Below are positions 33,989-43,227 of a stretch of DNA of 64,000 nt, in pieces (position 1 is the first letter of the stretch; every line of letters starts with the position of its first letter). Made by a program: the position numbers and the translations under genes. Below the pieces are notes generated by a model, which saw only the letters and a list, made by a program, of their open reading frames with translations, was not told the origin of the DNA and ran no database searches. This stretch comes from CATOSP01 sp965237775. GTDB taxonomy: Bacteria > Chloroflexota > Dehalococcoidia > Lucifugimonadales > UBA3495. Location of the stretch: assembly GCA_965237775.1 (NCBI GenBank), contig OZ250155.1:434001-498000 (forward strand). The letters are read 5' to 3'.

Positions 33989-35773
33989 TTACCACCCCAG
34001 CATCACCGACTCCTTGCGTGGATCGGCCCCACCCCGGTAAACACCGGCGTCGGTGTCGACCATGATCGGTGTGAACCCGTTTGAAACACCCCAGGCGTCG
34101 ATTTCGCGGACATCGTGTCCCTTGTCCCGCAACGAATCGCCTACATTAGAGGGTATCCTGTTTTCAAGCTCCAGCAGGTTGGGGTAAGAGGTGTGCGGCC
34201 ACGGCGAACGCGGGAAGCTGTAACCGCAGAACCGGGGGGCCTCCACCGCTTCCTGGATGTTCAGGCCGAAATCGACCACGTTGTTCAAGACTTGCAGGTT
34301 GCTCTGGGGCTGGCTATCCCCGCCGGGGGTGCCCAGGGTCATAAACGGCTTGCCGTCCTTCAAAATGATGAACGTGCAAGGGGTAGTCCTGGGGCGCTTC
34401 CTGGGAGCAATGGCGTTGGGGTTGTCCTCGTCAAGCCAGAAATAGCAGCCACGGGTGTTGAGCAGGATACCGGTGTCGCCAAGAATCATGCCCTTGGCCA
34501 GGGCGGCGAAGCTGCTGGGAGTGACCGACACCATGTTGCCCTGGGCGTCCACGGTGGCCAGGTAGGTGGTCCCGTCCTGGTCTCCCGCGACGGCTTCGGC
34601 GGCGGGCGTGGCTTGCCGGGTCTGGTGGCCGGGAGCGGCCGCCTTCATGCCTACGGGGTCTCCGGGCGGGTAGTCGGCCTCGGCCTTTTCCGGGTTAATG
34701 AGGCCCCGGCGCAACGCGGCGTATTCCTTGGACAGAAGCCCTTTTACCGGAACATCCACGAAGGCGGGATCGCCAACGTACCGTTCCCGGTCGGCGAATG
34801 CCAACTTCAAAGCTTCGACCTGAAGGTGGACCGCCTGGGCGCTGTTGTGGCCCATCGCAGCCAGGTCGAAGCCTTCCAGGATGTTCAGCGTTTGCAAAAG
34901 GGTGATGCCCTGGGTCCAGGTCTGGTTGGTGAAAATCTGCAACCCCCGGTAGGTGGTGGAGATGGGCTCCTCCGGCGGGGTCTCGAATTCGGCGAAGTCC
35001 TTGAACGAATAGAGCCCTCCCAGGTCGCGGGTGGCTTCCCACATGCGCCGGGCAACGTCGCCAATGTAGAAAACTTCCCTGGCGGCGACTATAGCCGCCT
35101 CCCGGCCTCTACCCCGGCTGAGAGCCTGCTGCTCCGCCGAGACCATCATCGACAGTGTCCGGCCCAGGTCCTCTTGTTTGAACAAACTGCCCAGGACCGG
35201 GGGTTGGCCGCCGGGCAGGTATATACGCTCGGAGTCGGGATATTTCCGCAAGTTCTCCAGACGCTCGTTACTGCCGATGGCCTGGCAAAGCAATTGGTAG
35301 GCGGGGAAGCCGCTGCGGGCGAATACCAACGCGCTTTCGGCCACGCGGCTGAAGCTCATGGTGCCGTATTTGGCGAGCATGGCCAGGAGAGCGGAGACCA
35401 CACCGGGAACGGTGCTGCTGAGGATTCCAGGGGGAATCTCTCCCCAGCTCTCCATGTAATGGTCGACGGTTGCGGAACTAGCTGCCCAGCCCTGTCCAAC
35501 CACCGAGCGCACCTTCTTGGTGGAGGCGTCGTAGAAGAGCATGGCCACCTCGCCGCCCAGGGAATAATGGGCGGTGGGCTCCATCACCCCGGCGGCGAGG
35601 GCCGAGGCTACAGCGGCGTCGACGGCGTTGCCGCCCTGCCACAGAATACGCATTCCGGCCTGGGCGGTAAGCTGGGTCCCCCCGCCCACCATTCCCCGGG
35701 TGCCCCAGACGATGGGCCTATGGGAATATTCCCCCTGGCTACCCCTGGTATGACGGCGGTTTTCGGACGGCAT
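33989..35773 (-). CDS. Gamma-glutamyltransferase family protein (copy 1)
   Basis: 594 residues, length of the two-subunit precursor. N-terminal GGNAVDAAVASALAAGVMEPTAHYSLGG is the family signature. The self-cleavage Thr is in DGTTYLATVDAQGNMVSVTPSSF, near residue 400. The C-terminal small subunit has TLGTPGGDSQPQSNLQVLNNVVDFG, where the canonical GG-S-x-I motif is replaced by GGDSQPQ, as in many cephalosporin-acylase-like members. No signal peptide, so a cytoplasmic role such as glutathione or gamma-glutamyl compound breakdown is inferred. A second copy lies at 52-54 kb. Confidence 0.93.
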   Translation of the reverse strand: MPSENRRHTRGSQGEYSHRPIVWGTRGMVGGGTQLTAQAGMRILWQGGNAVDAAVASALAAGVMEPTAHYSLGGEVAMLFYDASTKKVRSVVGQGWAASSATVDHYMESWGEIPPGILSSTVPGVVSALLAMLAKYGTMSFSRVAESALVFARSGFPAYQLLCQAIGSNERLENLRKYPDSERIYLPGGQPPVLGSLFKQEDLGRTLSMMVSAEQQALSRGRGREAAIVAAREVFYIGDVARRMWEATRDLGGLYSFKDFAEFETPPEEPISTTYRGLQIFTNQTWTQGITLLQTLNILEGFDLAAMGHNSAQAVHLQVEALKLAFADRERYVGDPAFVDVPVKGLLSKEYAALRRGLINPEKAEADYPPGDPVGMKAAAPGHQTRQATPAAEAVAGDQDGTTYLATVDAQGNMVSVTPSSFAALAKGMILGDTGILLNTRGCYFWLDEDNPNAIAPRKRPRTTPCTFIILKDGKPFMTLGTPGGDSQPQSNLQVLNNVVDFGLNIQEAVEAPRFCGYSFPRSPWPHTSYPNLLELENRIPSNVGDSLRDKGHDVREIDAWGVSNGFTPIMVDTDAGVYRGGADPRKESVMLGW

Positions 35774-35896
35774 AGCTACACTCCCAATCGGGGCGGATTG
35801 GTTCTGTTATACGCCGATACGCGGCGAGTGACAAGCGGCGGTGAGTGGGTGGCAGGACCTGGCGGTTGTTGATCGATATGGGTGGGTAGCCACTAA

Positions 35897-35995
35897 CCGT
35901 CATTCCAGCGGCCGCTGGAATCTAGAAATCCCCGGGTGCAGGTCCGTAGCAGAAGGCAAGAGTTTCTGGATTCTGGGTCGAGCCCGGAATGACGG
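35897..35995. repeat. About 100-bp dispersed repeat with CCGTCATTCC/GGAATGACGG ends
   Basis: The ends are exact 10-bp inverted repeats. Internal hairpins occur near both ends (CATTCCAGCGGCCGCTGGAAT and TTCTGGGTCGAGCCCGGAA). Related copies lie near 5139-5273 and 48737-48837 (opposite orientation), and a degenerate one near 3325-3414. Confidence 0.8.
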
Positions 35996-36007
35996 AGGTG
36001 GGGCGGG

Positions 36008-36044
36008 CCCTTCGACTCCACTCCGTTGCGCTCAGGGTGAGCGG
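36008..36044. repeat. CCTTCGACT...GTGAGCGG dispersed unit
   Basis: A 37-bp unit (CCCTTCGACTCC ... GCTCAGGGTGAGCGG). A close copy at 58015-58050 forms the core of the MITE-like element, and a fragment is near 62515. Confidence 0.7.
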
Positions 36045-36286
36045 AAAATAGGTAGGGCGGGAGGGTGTGACGGGAATGGGAAATTTTGTATCCGGGTCAA
36101 AGTGAGACATTTCGGGACATTCTCGTCCGATGTGGATGGGAATCGGGCGCCGGTCTGGGGTTGTTGATATTGATAGTAGGGAGTGGTTACCGTAATTGGG
36201 AAGGGGGAGATGTCAGGTGGGGTTGGGTCATGTGCCCGACGGCGTCTTAGTCAGGCCGGGGGGATGGTATAGTATCAAGGACAGCC

Positions 36287-39200
36287 ATGCCGAACTACCC
36301 GCACATAGACCGCTACCACGAGGAGCTTCAGCGGCTCAAAGACTTCGGCGGGTCGGACAACGAGCGGAGCATACGCCGGGCCTTCGAGAACTGCCTGGAC
36401 TCCTATTGCCGGGACCACCGGGAGCGCTTGGCCCTGATAGCGGAGCTTGACGCAAGCCATCGCAACGTTCCCGACGGCACGGTAAAGGATACCCTTCGGA
36501 TGCCCCGGGGCTACTGGGAAGCGAAGGACTCCCACGATGACCTCGACAGCGAAATTCAGCGCAAGTTCAATCGGGGCTATCCTCGCGACAACATCATCTT
36601 CGAGGACTCCCAGACCGCAGTGCTGTTCCAGAACCGGGAAGAAGCGATGCGGGTGGACATGGCCCGGCCTGGCGAACTGCACCGGCTGATCCGCAACTTC
36701 CTTGACTACGAACTGCCGCAGATCGAGGATTTTCGCAAGGCCCAGTCGGAGTTCAAGGCCAACCTTCCGGCGGTGCTGGCAAACCTACGGGAAGCCATCG
36801 ACGAGGCCCAGGAGTCCAACGTCGACTATCAGACTGCGGCGGCGGGTTTCCTGGAGGTCTGCCAACAGTCCATCGGACCCGGCGTCAATATTTCAGACGT
36901 CCGAGAGATGCTGCTACAGCACATCCTGACCAAGGATATCTTCCTACGGGTATTCGGCGAAGACCAGTTCCACCGGGAGAACAACATCGCCCAGCGGCTG
37001 GAAGCGCTGGAAGGGACATTCTTCACGGGAGACCTGCGCCGGAACGCCATCGAACGGCTCAGGGCCTACTATGGGGCCATCGGGCGTGCGGCGGACGAGA
37101 TCGCCGACTACGCCGAGAAACAGCAGTTCCTGAAGGCGATCTACGAGGACTTCTACAAAGCCTACAACCCGGCTGCCGCAGACCGGCTGGGGGTAGTCTA
37201 CACGCCTAACGAAGTAGTGGACTTCATCATCCGAGGTACCGACCACCTGCTGCAAAAGCATTTTGGGCGGAGCCTGGCGGACGAAAACGTGCAGATACTC
37301 GATCCGGCGACGGGCACGGGGACGTTTATCACAAACCTGATCAATTACCTCCCCCTGGACCGGCTGGAGTACAAGTACCTCAACGAGATACACGCCAACG
37401 AGTTGGCGATCCTCCCTTACTACATCGCCAACCTGAACATCGAATACAGCTACAAGGAGCGCACCGGGACCTACAGGGGGTTTCCCAACCTGTGTTTCGT
37501 CGACACGCTGGACAATATGGACTGGCAGCAGGTAGGAGCCACCGCTGGAGCGGTTGAAAGGCAAGGCGCATTCAACCTCGGCGGCCTGTCTGCCGAGAAC
37601 TGGGTGAGGGTCCAGGAGCAGAACGAAAAGCCCATCAGCGTCATCATCGGCAACCCGCCCTATAACGATAGTCAAACCAACTGGAATGAATTCAACCCAA
37701 ACCGTCAGTATCGTGAGATTGACAGCCGCATCAGGGACACTTATGTGGCCGAAAGCAACGCGCAAAAGACGCACCAGTATGATATGTACAAGCGGTTCAT
37801 CCGATGGGCTTCGGACCGGCTAGCGGATGATGGGGTTATCGCATTCATCACGAACCGGGCGTATATCGACTCTCGACAGGATGATGGGTTCAGGCAGGTT
37901 GCCACGCAGGAGTTCACGGACATTTACGTATTGGACTTGGGTTCTGACGTCCGTCGCAATCCGAAAATCTCCGGGACGACACACAATGTCTTTGGCATTC
38001 AGACCGGAGTCGCCATCGGGTTCTTCGTGAGAGACAGAACCAAAATCGGCGAACGTTCAATTCACTACGCTCGCCGCGAGGACACTGAGGTTGCCCGAGA
38101 TAAATTGGCCTATTTGCGCGAGGCTAAGATAGACGCCATTGCCTTTGAAAACGTTTCGCTAGACAAGAAAGGGAATTGGCTCAACCATGCCAATACGGAG
38201 TTTGAGAGTCTAATTTCTTTGGCCCACCGGCAGACCAGATCTTCTAGGCCGGTGAACGACGAACAGGCGCTTTTTGGTATGGCCAGCAATGCCATAAAGT
38301 CGAATCGGGATGATTGGGTGTACGACTTTAGTGCGGCTAATCTCCGAGGCAAGATCGTGTTCTTCTCCGACACTTACAACGGACTGCTTGACAAGCACGA
38401 CGAATCGTATGACCCAGCAATAAAATGGAGCGAAAGTTTGCGGGCTCATTTCCAGCGCCGTCAGCCCATAACTTACCAGGAGCGTCACCTCGTATCTTCG
38501 CTTTACCGTCCATTCGCAAAGAAACATTACTTTGCTGATGCCATAATGAGCGACAGACTTACCCGAAACCACTATGAAACGTACGGGCAGGACTTGAAGC
38601 AGCGCAACAAGGTACTCTGCTTGTGTGTCAACGGCAAGGACTTTTACGTACTGGTAACCGATAAATTAGCTGACTTCCACTTGACAGGAGACACCCAATG
38701 CCTCCCGCTCTACCGCTACACCCCCGATGGCGAGCGGGTCAGCAACATCACCGAGTGGGGGCTGCAGCTCATCAACGAGCACTACCGCAAGGAGTGGGGG
38801 AAAGATTTGGACAACGTGGCGGGGGAGGATGGGATCACGGCGGAGGAAATCTTCGCCTATACCTATGCCGTGCTGCACGACCCGGTTTACCGCCACGATT
38901 ATGCCGTAGACCTCTTGCGGGAATTCCCGAGGCTGCCCCTCTACCATGACTTTGACGTTTGGGCGCGGATGGGCCAAGAGTTGCTGGACCTGCATATCGG
39001 CTTCGAGTCCGCCGAGCCTTATCCCCTACAACGAAACGACCAGGAGGGGGACGCGACACGGACCATCCTGCGCGCCGACAAAGAGCGCGGCATCATCACC
39101 CTGGACGACAAGACCACGCTGACCGGGCTGCCGCCCGACGCCTGGCGCTACCAACTCGGCAACCGGTCAGCGCTGGAATGGGTGCTTGACCAGTACAAGG

Positions 39201-39469
39201 AGCGCAAGCCGAGAGACCCGACCATCGCCGAGAAATTCAATACCTACCGCTTCGCCGACTACAAGAAGCGGGTGATCGACCTCCTGATGCGGGTCTGCAC
39301 GGTCAGCGTGAATACCATGCGGATTGTTGATGGAATGGCGTATTGGGAGGGTGATGAGCTTATCGTATTCGGCGACCGGGACAAGCACGAAATGGCGATG
39401 CTGTCCCTGTCAGACTGGTTTGGGCGGGATGAGGACGAGGAGTGGCTGGCCTCGTGGTTGGAGATATAG
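36287..39469 (+). CDS. Single-polypeptide restriction-modification enzyme (type IIG/ISP-like, no helicase)
   Basis: 1060 residues. An N-terminal Mrr-like nuclease segment has PD63 ... E78-A-K80 (GYWEAKDSHDD). A helical connector leads to a gamma-class N6-adenine methyltransferase: GVVYTPNEVVDFIIRGTD, SAM motif I ILDPATGTGTF near residue 337 and catalytic motif IV IGNPPYNDS near residue 455. The C-terminal 450 residues should hold the target-recognition domain. Type ISP enzymes have a similar methylase plus an SF2 helicase, which is absent here, so type IIG is more likely. The stop overlaps the next gene's start. Confidence 0.92.
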   Translation: MPNYPHIDRYHEELQRLKDFGGSDNERSIRRAFENCLDSYCRDHRERLALIAELDASHRNVPDGTVKDTLRMPRGYWEAKDSHDDLDSEIQRKFNRGYPRDNIIFEDSQTAVLFQNREEAMRVDMARPGELHRLIRNFLDYELPQIEDFRKAQSEFKANLPAVLANLREAIDEAQESNVDYQTAAAGFLEVCQQSIGPGVNISDVREMLLQHILTKDIFLRVFGEDQFHRENNIAQRLEALEGTFFTGDLRRNAIERLRAYYGAIGRAADEIADYAEKQQFLKAIYEDFYKAYNPAAADRLGVVYTPNEVVDFIIRGTDHLLQKHFGRSLADENVQILDPATGTGTFITNLINYLPLDRLEYKYLNEIHANELAILPYYIANLNIEYSYKERTGTYRGFPNLCFVDTLDNMDWQQVGATAGAVERQGAFNLGGLSAENWVRVQEQNEKPISVIIGNPPYNDSQTNWNEFNPNRQYREIDSRIRDTYVAESNAQKTHQYDMYKRFIRWASDRLADDGVIAFITNRAYIDSRQDDGFRQVATQEFTDIYVLDLGSDVRRNPKISGTTHNVFGIQTGVAIGFFVRDRTKIGERSIHYARREDTEVARDKLAYLREAKIDAIAFENVSLDKKGNWLNHANTEFESLISLAHRQTRSSRPVNDEQALFGMASNAIKSNRDDWVYDFSAANLRGKIVFFSDTYNGLLDKHDESYDPAIKWSESLRAHFQRRQPITYQERHLVSSLYRPFAKKHYFADAIMSDRLTRNHYETYGQDLKQRNKVLCLCVNGKDFYVLVTDKLADFHLTGDTQCLPLYRYTPDGERVSNITEWGLQLINEHYRKEWGKDLDNVAGEDGITAEEIFAYTYAVLHDPVYRHDYAVDLLREFPRLPLYHDFDVWARMGQELLDLHIGFESAEPYPLQRNDQEGDATRTILRADKERGIITLDDKTTLTGLPPDAWRYQLGNRSALEWVLDQYKERKPRDPTIAEKFNTYRFADYKKRVIDLLMRVCTVSVNTMRIVDGMAYWEGDELIVFGDRDKHEMAMLSLSDWFGRDEDEEWLASWLEI

Positions 39470-39768
39470 TCCTAACTCCGTTTCCATACACCGACCTCAG
39501 CGCTTCCAAAATACGTCCGGCTGTAGTTGTCGCCGACGTAGGGGCAGGCGATTGGGTCCTATGTGAAATTACCAGCAGTCCCCAGAACCGCCCAGGCACT
39601 ATAGCTATCACGCAGCAGGACATGCAGACCGGAAGGATACAGTTCGCGAGTCAAGTCCGTCCTGACCGACTGCACACTTTGAACCAGCAAATATTCAGGC
39701 GAACTATCTGCACTCTCTCAGTAACGAAACAGTCCCAAATCCTCGCTGCTCTGAGGAACCTCTTCTAA
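39442..39768 (+). CDS. PemK/MazF family toxin (mRNA interferase-like)
   Basis: 108 residues with the MazF-type beta-barrel pattern: VVGDIVLTPFPYTDLSASKIRPAVVVA, then ITSSPQNRPGTIAIT, and C-terminal VRPDRLHTLNQQIFRRTICTLSVTKQ. It probably cleaves RNA at short motifs. The GTG start overlaps the last 28 bases of the restriction gene; a second GTG at 39454 is also possible. No antitoxin gene is visible on either side, so it is either solitary or controlled otherwise. Confidence 0.85.
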   Translation: MAGLVVGDIVLTPFPYTDLSASKIRPAVVVADVGAGDWVLCEITSSPQNRPGTIAITQQDMQTGRIQFASQVRPDRLHTLNQQIFRRTICTLSVTKQSQILAALRNLF

Positions 39769-39769
39769 C

Positions 39770-42511
39770 CTATTGCTCCCCCACAGCCTCTACCCTTACC
39801 GCGCAGACTTTGTACTCGGGGATCTTGGACTCGGGGTCGTAGGCGGCGTTGGTCAGGAAGTTGGCCGCCGACTCGGACAGTTTCACGAATGGGATGAAGA
39901 TTTCGCCTTCCCGCATCCGGTCGGTGAACAGGGCCTTGCCGGTTAGCTCGCCCCGGCGGGATGAGACGCGGACCGTCTGGCCGTCCATAATGCCGTATTT
40001 AGTACCGTCCTGCGCGCTCATGGCCACCTGCAACTCCGGCGAGCGGGCCATCAGGTTGGCGACGCGCCGGGTGATGGTCCCTCCGTGCCAGTGGTAGAGC
40101 AGCCTCCCGGTGTTCAGCACCAGGGGGAAGCGGCGGTTGGGAGTTTCGGCGGCCAGTGGACCCTGCTCGAAGGGCACGAACCGCGCCCGAGGACCGCGGG
40201 GGAAGGTGTCACCATACAGGAATTCAGTGCCCGGATGGTCCTCGGTGGGGCAAGGCCATTGAATGCCCCCCTCACGCTCCAACCTCTGGTAGTTGATTCC
40301 CCCGATGATGGGAGTCAGGCGGGCCATCTCGTCGAAAATCTCCGATGGGTGGGCGTAGGAAAACTGCTCTTCCAGGTCCAGACCCAGCTTGCGGCTCAAG
40401 CGGCGTCCGAGGTCACCCACTATCTCCCAGTCGGGACGGCTTTCGCCGATGGGAGGGACGGCGCGCCTGATCCGCTGCACCCGGCGTTCACTGTTGGTAA
40501 AGGTGCCGTCCTTTTCCGCGAAGCTGGTGGCGGGCAAGACCACGTCGGCGACCTGGGCGGTCTCGTGCATGAATATGTCCTGCACAACCAGGAACTCCAG
40601 GCTCTTGAACAGCTCCTCGGCGTGGTGCAAGTCCGGCTCGCTTAACAGCGGATTTTCCCCTGTGATGTACATGGCCTTGACGCCGTTTTTGTCCTTCATG
40701 GAATCGACCATTTCGGTGACGACGAGTCCAGTGGAGGTTGGGAGGTCGTGTCCACCCCATTCGCCCTGGAACTTGGCAACGGTCATTTCTCCGATACCCT
40801 GGTAACCGGGTAGTGAGTTGGGCAGGCAACCCGCGTCGCCGCAACCCTGGACGTTGTTCTGACCCCGGAGGGGAGATACGCCCGAGCCCGGCCGCCCAAG
40901 TTGACCGGCGGCCAGTGCGAGGTTCAAGAGGCCGTGGGCGTTGGCGGTGCCGTTGGTGTGCTGGGTGATGCCCATACCCCAAATGAGGCATGAGCCGGGC
41001 GGGGCCGTCGCTTCGGGGTTGGTGGCGAAGGCCGGGACCGGAGGACGGGCGTAGATTCTGGCAGCCTGGCGAATGTCGCCGGCGGGGACGCCGGTAATAT
41101 CCTCCACCCGTTCCGGCGTGTAGGAGTCGATCACGGCGGCCCACTCCTCGAATCCCTCGGTTCGGCTGGTGATGAATTCCTGGTCGTCCAATCCCTCTTC
41201 CAATATCACCTTTGCGATACCGTTGAGCAGGGCGACGTCGGAGCCGGGATAGGGACGCAGCCAGATGTCGGCATAGTCACACATGTCAATGCGTCGAGGG
41301 TTGATGACGATCAGCTTCGCCCCGCGTTCCACCACACCCCGGCGCATACGGGAGGCGGCGACCGGATGGTTGGAAGTCGGGTCGCAACCTATGACGACCA
41401 GGCATCCGGCGTCTTCATAATCGGTGTAAGAGTTGCTGGTTGCGCCGCTGCCCAACGAGGTCAACATCGCCTCGACAGATGGAGAGTGGCATAGCCGGGT
41501 GCAGTGGTCGATGTTGTTCGACTGCATCAGCAGCCGGGCAAACTTCTGCTGGATGTAGCCGTCTTCGTTGGTGGCCTTGGCTGAACAGAGGGTAGCAAAG
41601 GAATTGCCCAGGTAACCGGCAAACCGGTCCACGATCAGGTCCAGGGCCTCGTCCCAACTGGCGGGCCGGAACTCGCCTCCTTCTTTGATTAGCGGCGTGG
41701 TCAGGCGGTCGGGGCTGTGAACGAACCCGGAGCCGAAGCGGCCCTTGACGCAGAGCATCCCGGCGCTGGAGAGATTGTCCGGGTCGTCCAACACTTCCAC
41801 AATCTCGTTGGCGGCGTCGACCTGAAGCTGGATGCCGCAACCCACCCCGCAGTATGGGCAGGTGGACTTGACTGAGGTCTGGGGTTTAACGGCCTCCGGC
41901 TCCTTCACGGAGATTGCGCCGGTGGGACACACCGACAGGCATTGCCCGCAGGTGGTGCAGATGGACTCGGCAAGGGGTTGGTCCAAAAAAGTGCCGATAC
42001 GGGAGTTCCGCCCCGCGCCCAGGAAGTCGATAGCGCCGATGAATTGATGGGAGTCCTGGCACGCCTGGGCGCAACGGCCACACAGGATGCACGAGTCCAT
42101 AGCGATGTTGAACACCGGATTGGACTCGTCGGTCTTCTCCCTGTCGCGCGGGGTCCAGCGGGATGCGTCGACACCGAGATGTTGGGCGGCAGTGGTTAGT
42201 TGGCGGAAGCTGTCCGTCTTCCCAGGGACCATCCCGAGGGTCAGTTCAATGACGCCGCGCCGGATGCGCTCAACGTCAGCGGAGTCGGTTTGGACCTTCA
42301 TACCTTCCTGGGCGGGCACTGAGCAGGAGGCCGGGAAGCCACGCATACCAGTAATTTGCACCAAGCAGGTCCGGCAAGCCCCGATGGGCTTCATGTCGGG
42401 ATCTTTGCATAGCTGGGAGATGGATGTGCCGGAAGAGTTGACGGCGTCCAGCACGGAGGAACCTTCTGGGACGGTGACGGGATTGTCGTTGATGGTTAGG
42501 GTCAAGGGCAT
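39770..42511 (-). CDS. Formate dehydrogenase alpha subunit (NAD-dependent type)
   Basis: 913 residues. Order: 2Fe-2S ferredoxin domain (C35, C46, C49, C63), a His/Cys-rich Fe-S segment, two 4Fe-4S clusters (C141/144/147/151 and C185/188/191/195), then the molybdopterin domain with its own 4Fe-4S (C218, C221, C225, C254) and the Mo/W ligand C341 in RLCHSPSV. It is a Cys, not a selenocysteine, form. It oxidises formate or reduces CO2, passing electrons to the NuoE/NuoF-like partners encoded upstream. A toxin-antitoxin remnant separates it from those partners. Confidence 0.94.
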   Translation of the reverse strand: MPLTLTINDNPVTVPEGSSVLDAVNSSGTSISQLCKDPDMKPIGACRTCLVQITGMRGFPASCSVPAQEGMKVQTDSADVERIRRGVIELTLGMVPGKTDSFRQLTTAAQHLGVDASRWTPRDREKTDESNPVFNIAMDSCILCGRCAQACQDSHQFIGAIDFLGAGRNSRIGTFLDQPLAESICTTCGQCLSVCPTGAISVKEPEAVKPQTSVKSTCPYCGVGCGIQLQVDAANEIVEVLDDPDNLSSAGMLCVKGRFGSGFVHSPDRLTTPLIKEGGEFRPASWDEALDLIVDRFAGYLGNSFATLCSAKATNEDGYIQQKFARLLMQSNNIDHCTRLCHSPSVEAMLTSLGSGATSNSYTDYEDAGCLVVIGCDPTSNHPVAASRMRRGVVERGAKLIVINPRRIDMCDYADIWLRPYPGSDVALLNGIAKVILEEGLDDQEFITSRTEGFEEWAAVIDSYTPERVEDITGVPAGDIRQAARIYARPPVPAFATNPEATAPPGSCLIWGMGITQHTNGTANAHGLLNLALAAGQLGRPGSGVSPLRGQNNVQGCGDAGCLPNSLPGYQGIGEMTVAKFQGEWGGHDLPTSTGLVVTEMVDSMKDKNGVKAMYITGENPLLSEPDLHHAEELFKSLEFLVVQDIFMHETAQVADVVLPATSFAEKDGTFTNSERRVQRIRRAVPPIGESRPDWEIVGDLGRRLSRKLGLDLEEQFSYAHPSEIFDEMARLTPIIGGINYQRLEREGGIQWPCPTEDHPGTEFLYGDTFPRGPRARFVPFEQGPLAAETPNRRFPLVLNTGRLLYHWHGGTITRRVANLMARSPELQVAMSAQDGTKYGIMDGQTVRVSSRRGELTGKALFTDRMREGEIFIPFVKLSESAANFLTNAAYDPESKIPEYKVCAVRVEAVGEQ

Positions 42512-42550
42512 GGGGTGGGCCTCCCTGGATGCGGCGAATATCTCCGCTGA

Positions 42551-42934
42551 TTAAGCAGATATGATAGTCAATCCCTCGACTTGCTCGAAATGGCGCCGAT
42601 TATTGGTAAGCAAGGTCAAGTTGTGCCTTACGGATGTCGCGGCGATCATCAGATCGAAGTCTCCGATCATTCTCCCCGCTCTTCGGAGTCGTTCTCTCTC
42701 CCTGCCAAATATGCGGCAAGTCTCGTCGTCCAATATTATTAAAGGGATACCTCCTACGAAGTCCAGAAGAGTTCGTTCATTGCCTTCGGGATTGCCAGAA
42801 TAAATGACTCCTTAATACAGTTCCACCAGCGAGATAATGCTGATTGCGAGCCCGTCCGGAGCCAATTCAGCGAGCTTATCTGATACATCATGTAGATGGT
42901 CTATAACCCAATCGGTGTCCACCAAGTAACTCAT
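42551..42934 (-). pseudogene. vapC: VapC-type PIN-domain toxin, broken by an in-frame stop
   Basis: From the ATG at 42934 the frame reads MSYLVDTDWVIDHLHDVSDK ... ISLVELY, then TAA at 42812-42814 (codon 41). The same frame continues without a break: GVIYSGNPEGNERTLLDF ... DDETCRIFG ... IGDFDLMIAATSVRHNLTLL ... NNRRHFEQVEGL. The PIN acidic residues are present on both sides (D6, E38, D in IGDFD, N in TNN). Codon 41 is normally Glu (SLVELYEG), so one G-to-T change (GAA to TAA) explains the stop. The start overlaps the antitoxin stop (ATGA). Confidence 0.9.
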
Positions 42935-43170
42935 AGATCGGGTAGAGGCCGCGAGTTATACAGCCTGCTCTCATAAATCATCCGCTTCAGTTCCTCCGGG
43001 TCGTGAGTGCCCTTCCACCCACCTGCGGAAGCGAGGAAGGCTTCGAGATCTATCTTTTTATGGGTCTTCCTGTTGATAACGAGGGTGATTTCCTCGCCTT
43101 CTTCAAGCTCCACCGGCTCCAGGAGTTCGATCACTCCACCCGAGAATCTTCCCTTGACCTCTCTAGTCAT
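42931..43170 (-). CDS. AF2212/DUF104-type antitoxin
   Basis: 79 residues from the ATG at 43170, which has AGGAG nine bases upstream. N-terminal beta-strands VKGRFSGGVIELLEPVELEEGEEITLVI match the AF2212-like antitoxins that pair with VapC toxins. The C-terminal part (FLASAGGWKGTHDPEELKRMIYESR) is the usual toxin-wrapping helix. The gene is intact although its toxin partner is broken. It sits inside a metabolic operon. Confidence 0.87.
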   Translation of the reverse strand: MTREVKGRFSGGVIELLEPVELEEGEEITLVINRKTHKKIDLEAFLASAGGWKGTHDPEELKRMIYESRLYNSRPLPDL

Positions 43171-43227
43171 CCAAATACTCCTAACCAATGATGATCTCGC
43201 GAATCGAGATAATGCCCGCCTCACCAA

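Larger units (their letters stand above)
35774..36286. other. Repeat-containing intergenic gap upstream of the restriction enzyme
   Basis: 513 bases with no supported gene. Holds a 99-bp dispersed repeat (35897-35995) and a 37-bp CCTTCGACT unit (36008-36044). A TATAGT box at 36268-36273 may be the -10 of the restriction gene, but its -35 is poor. Confidence 0.55.
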
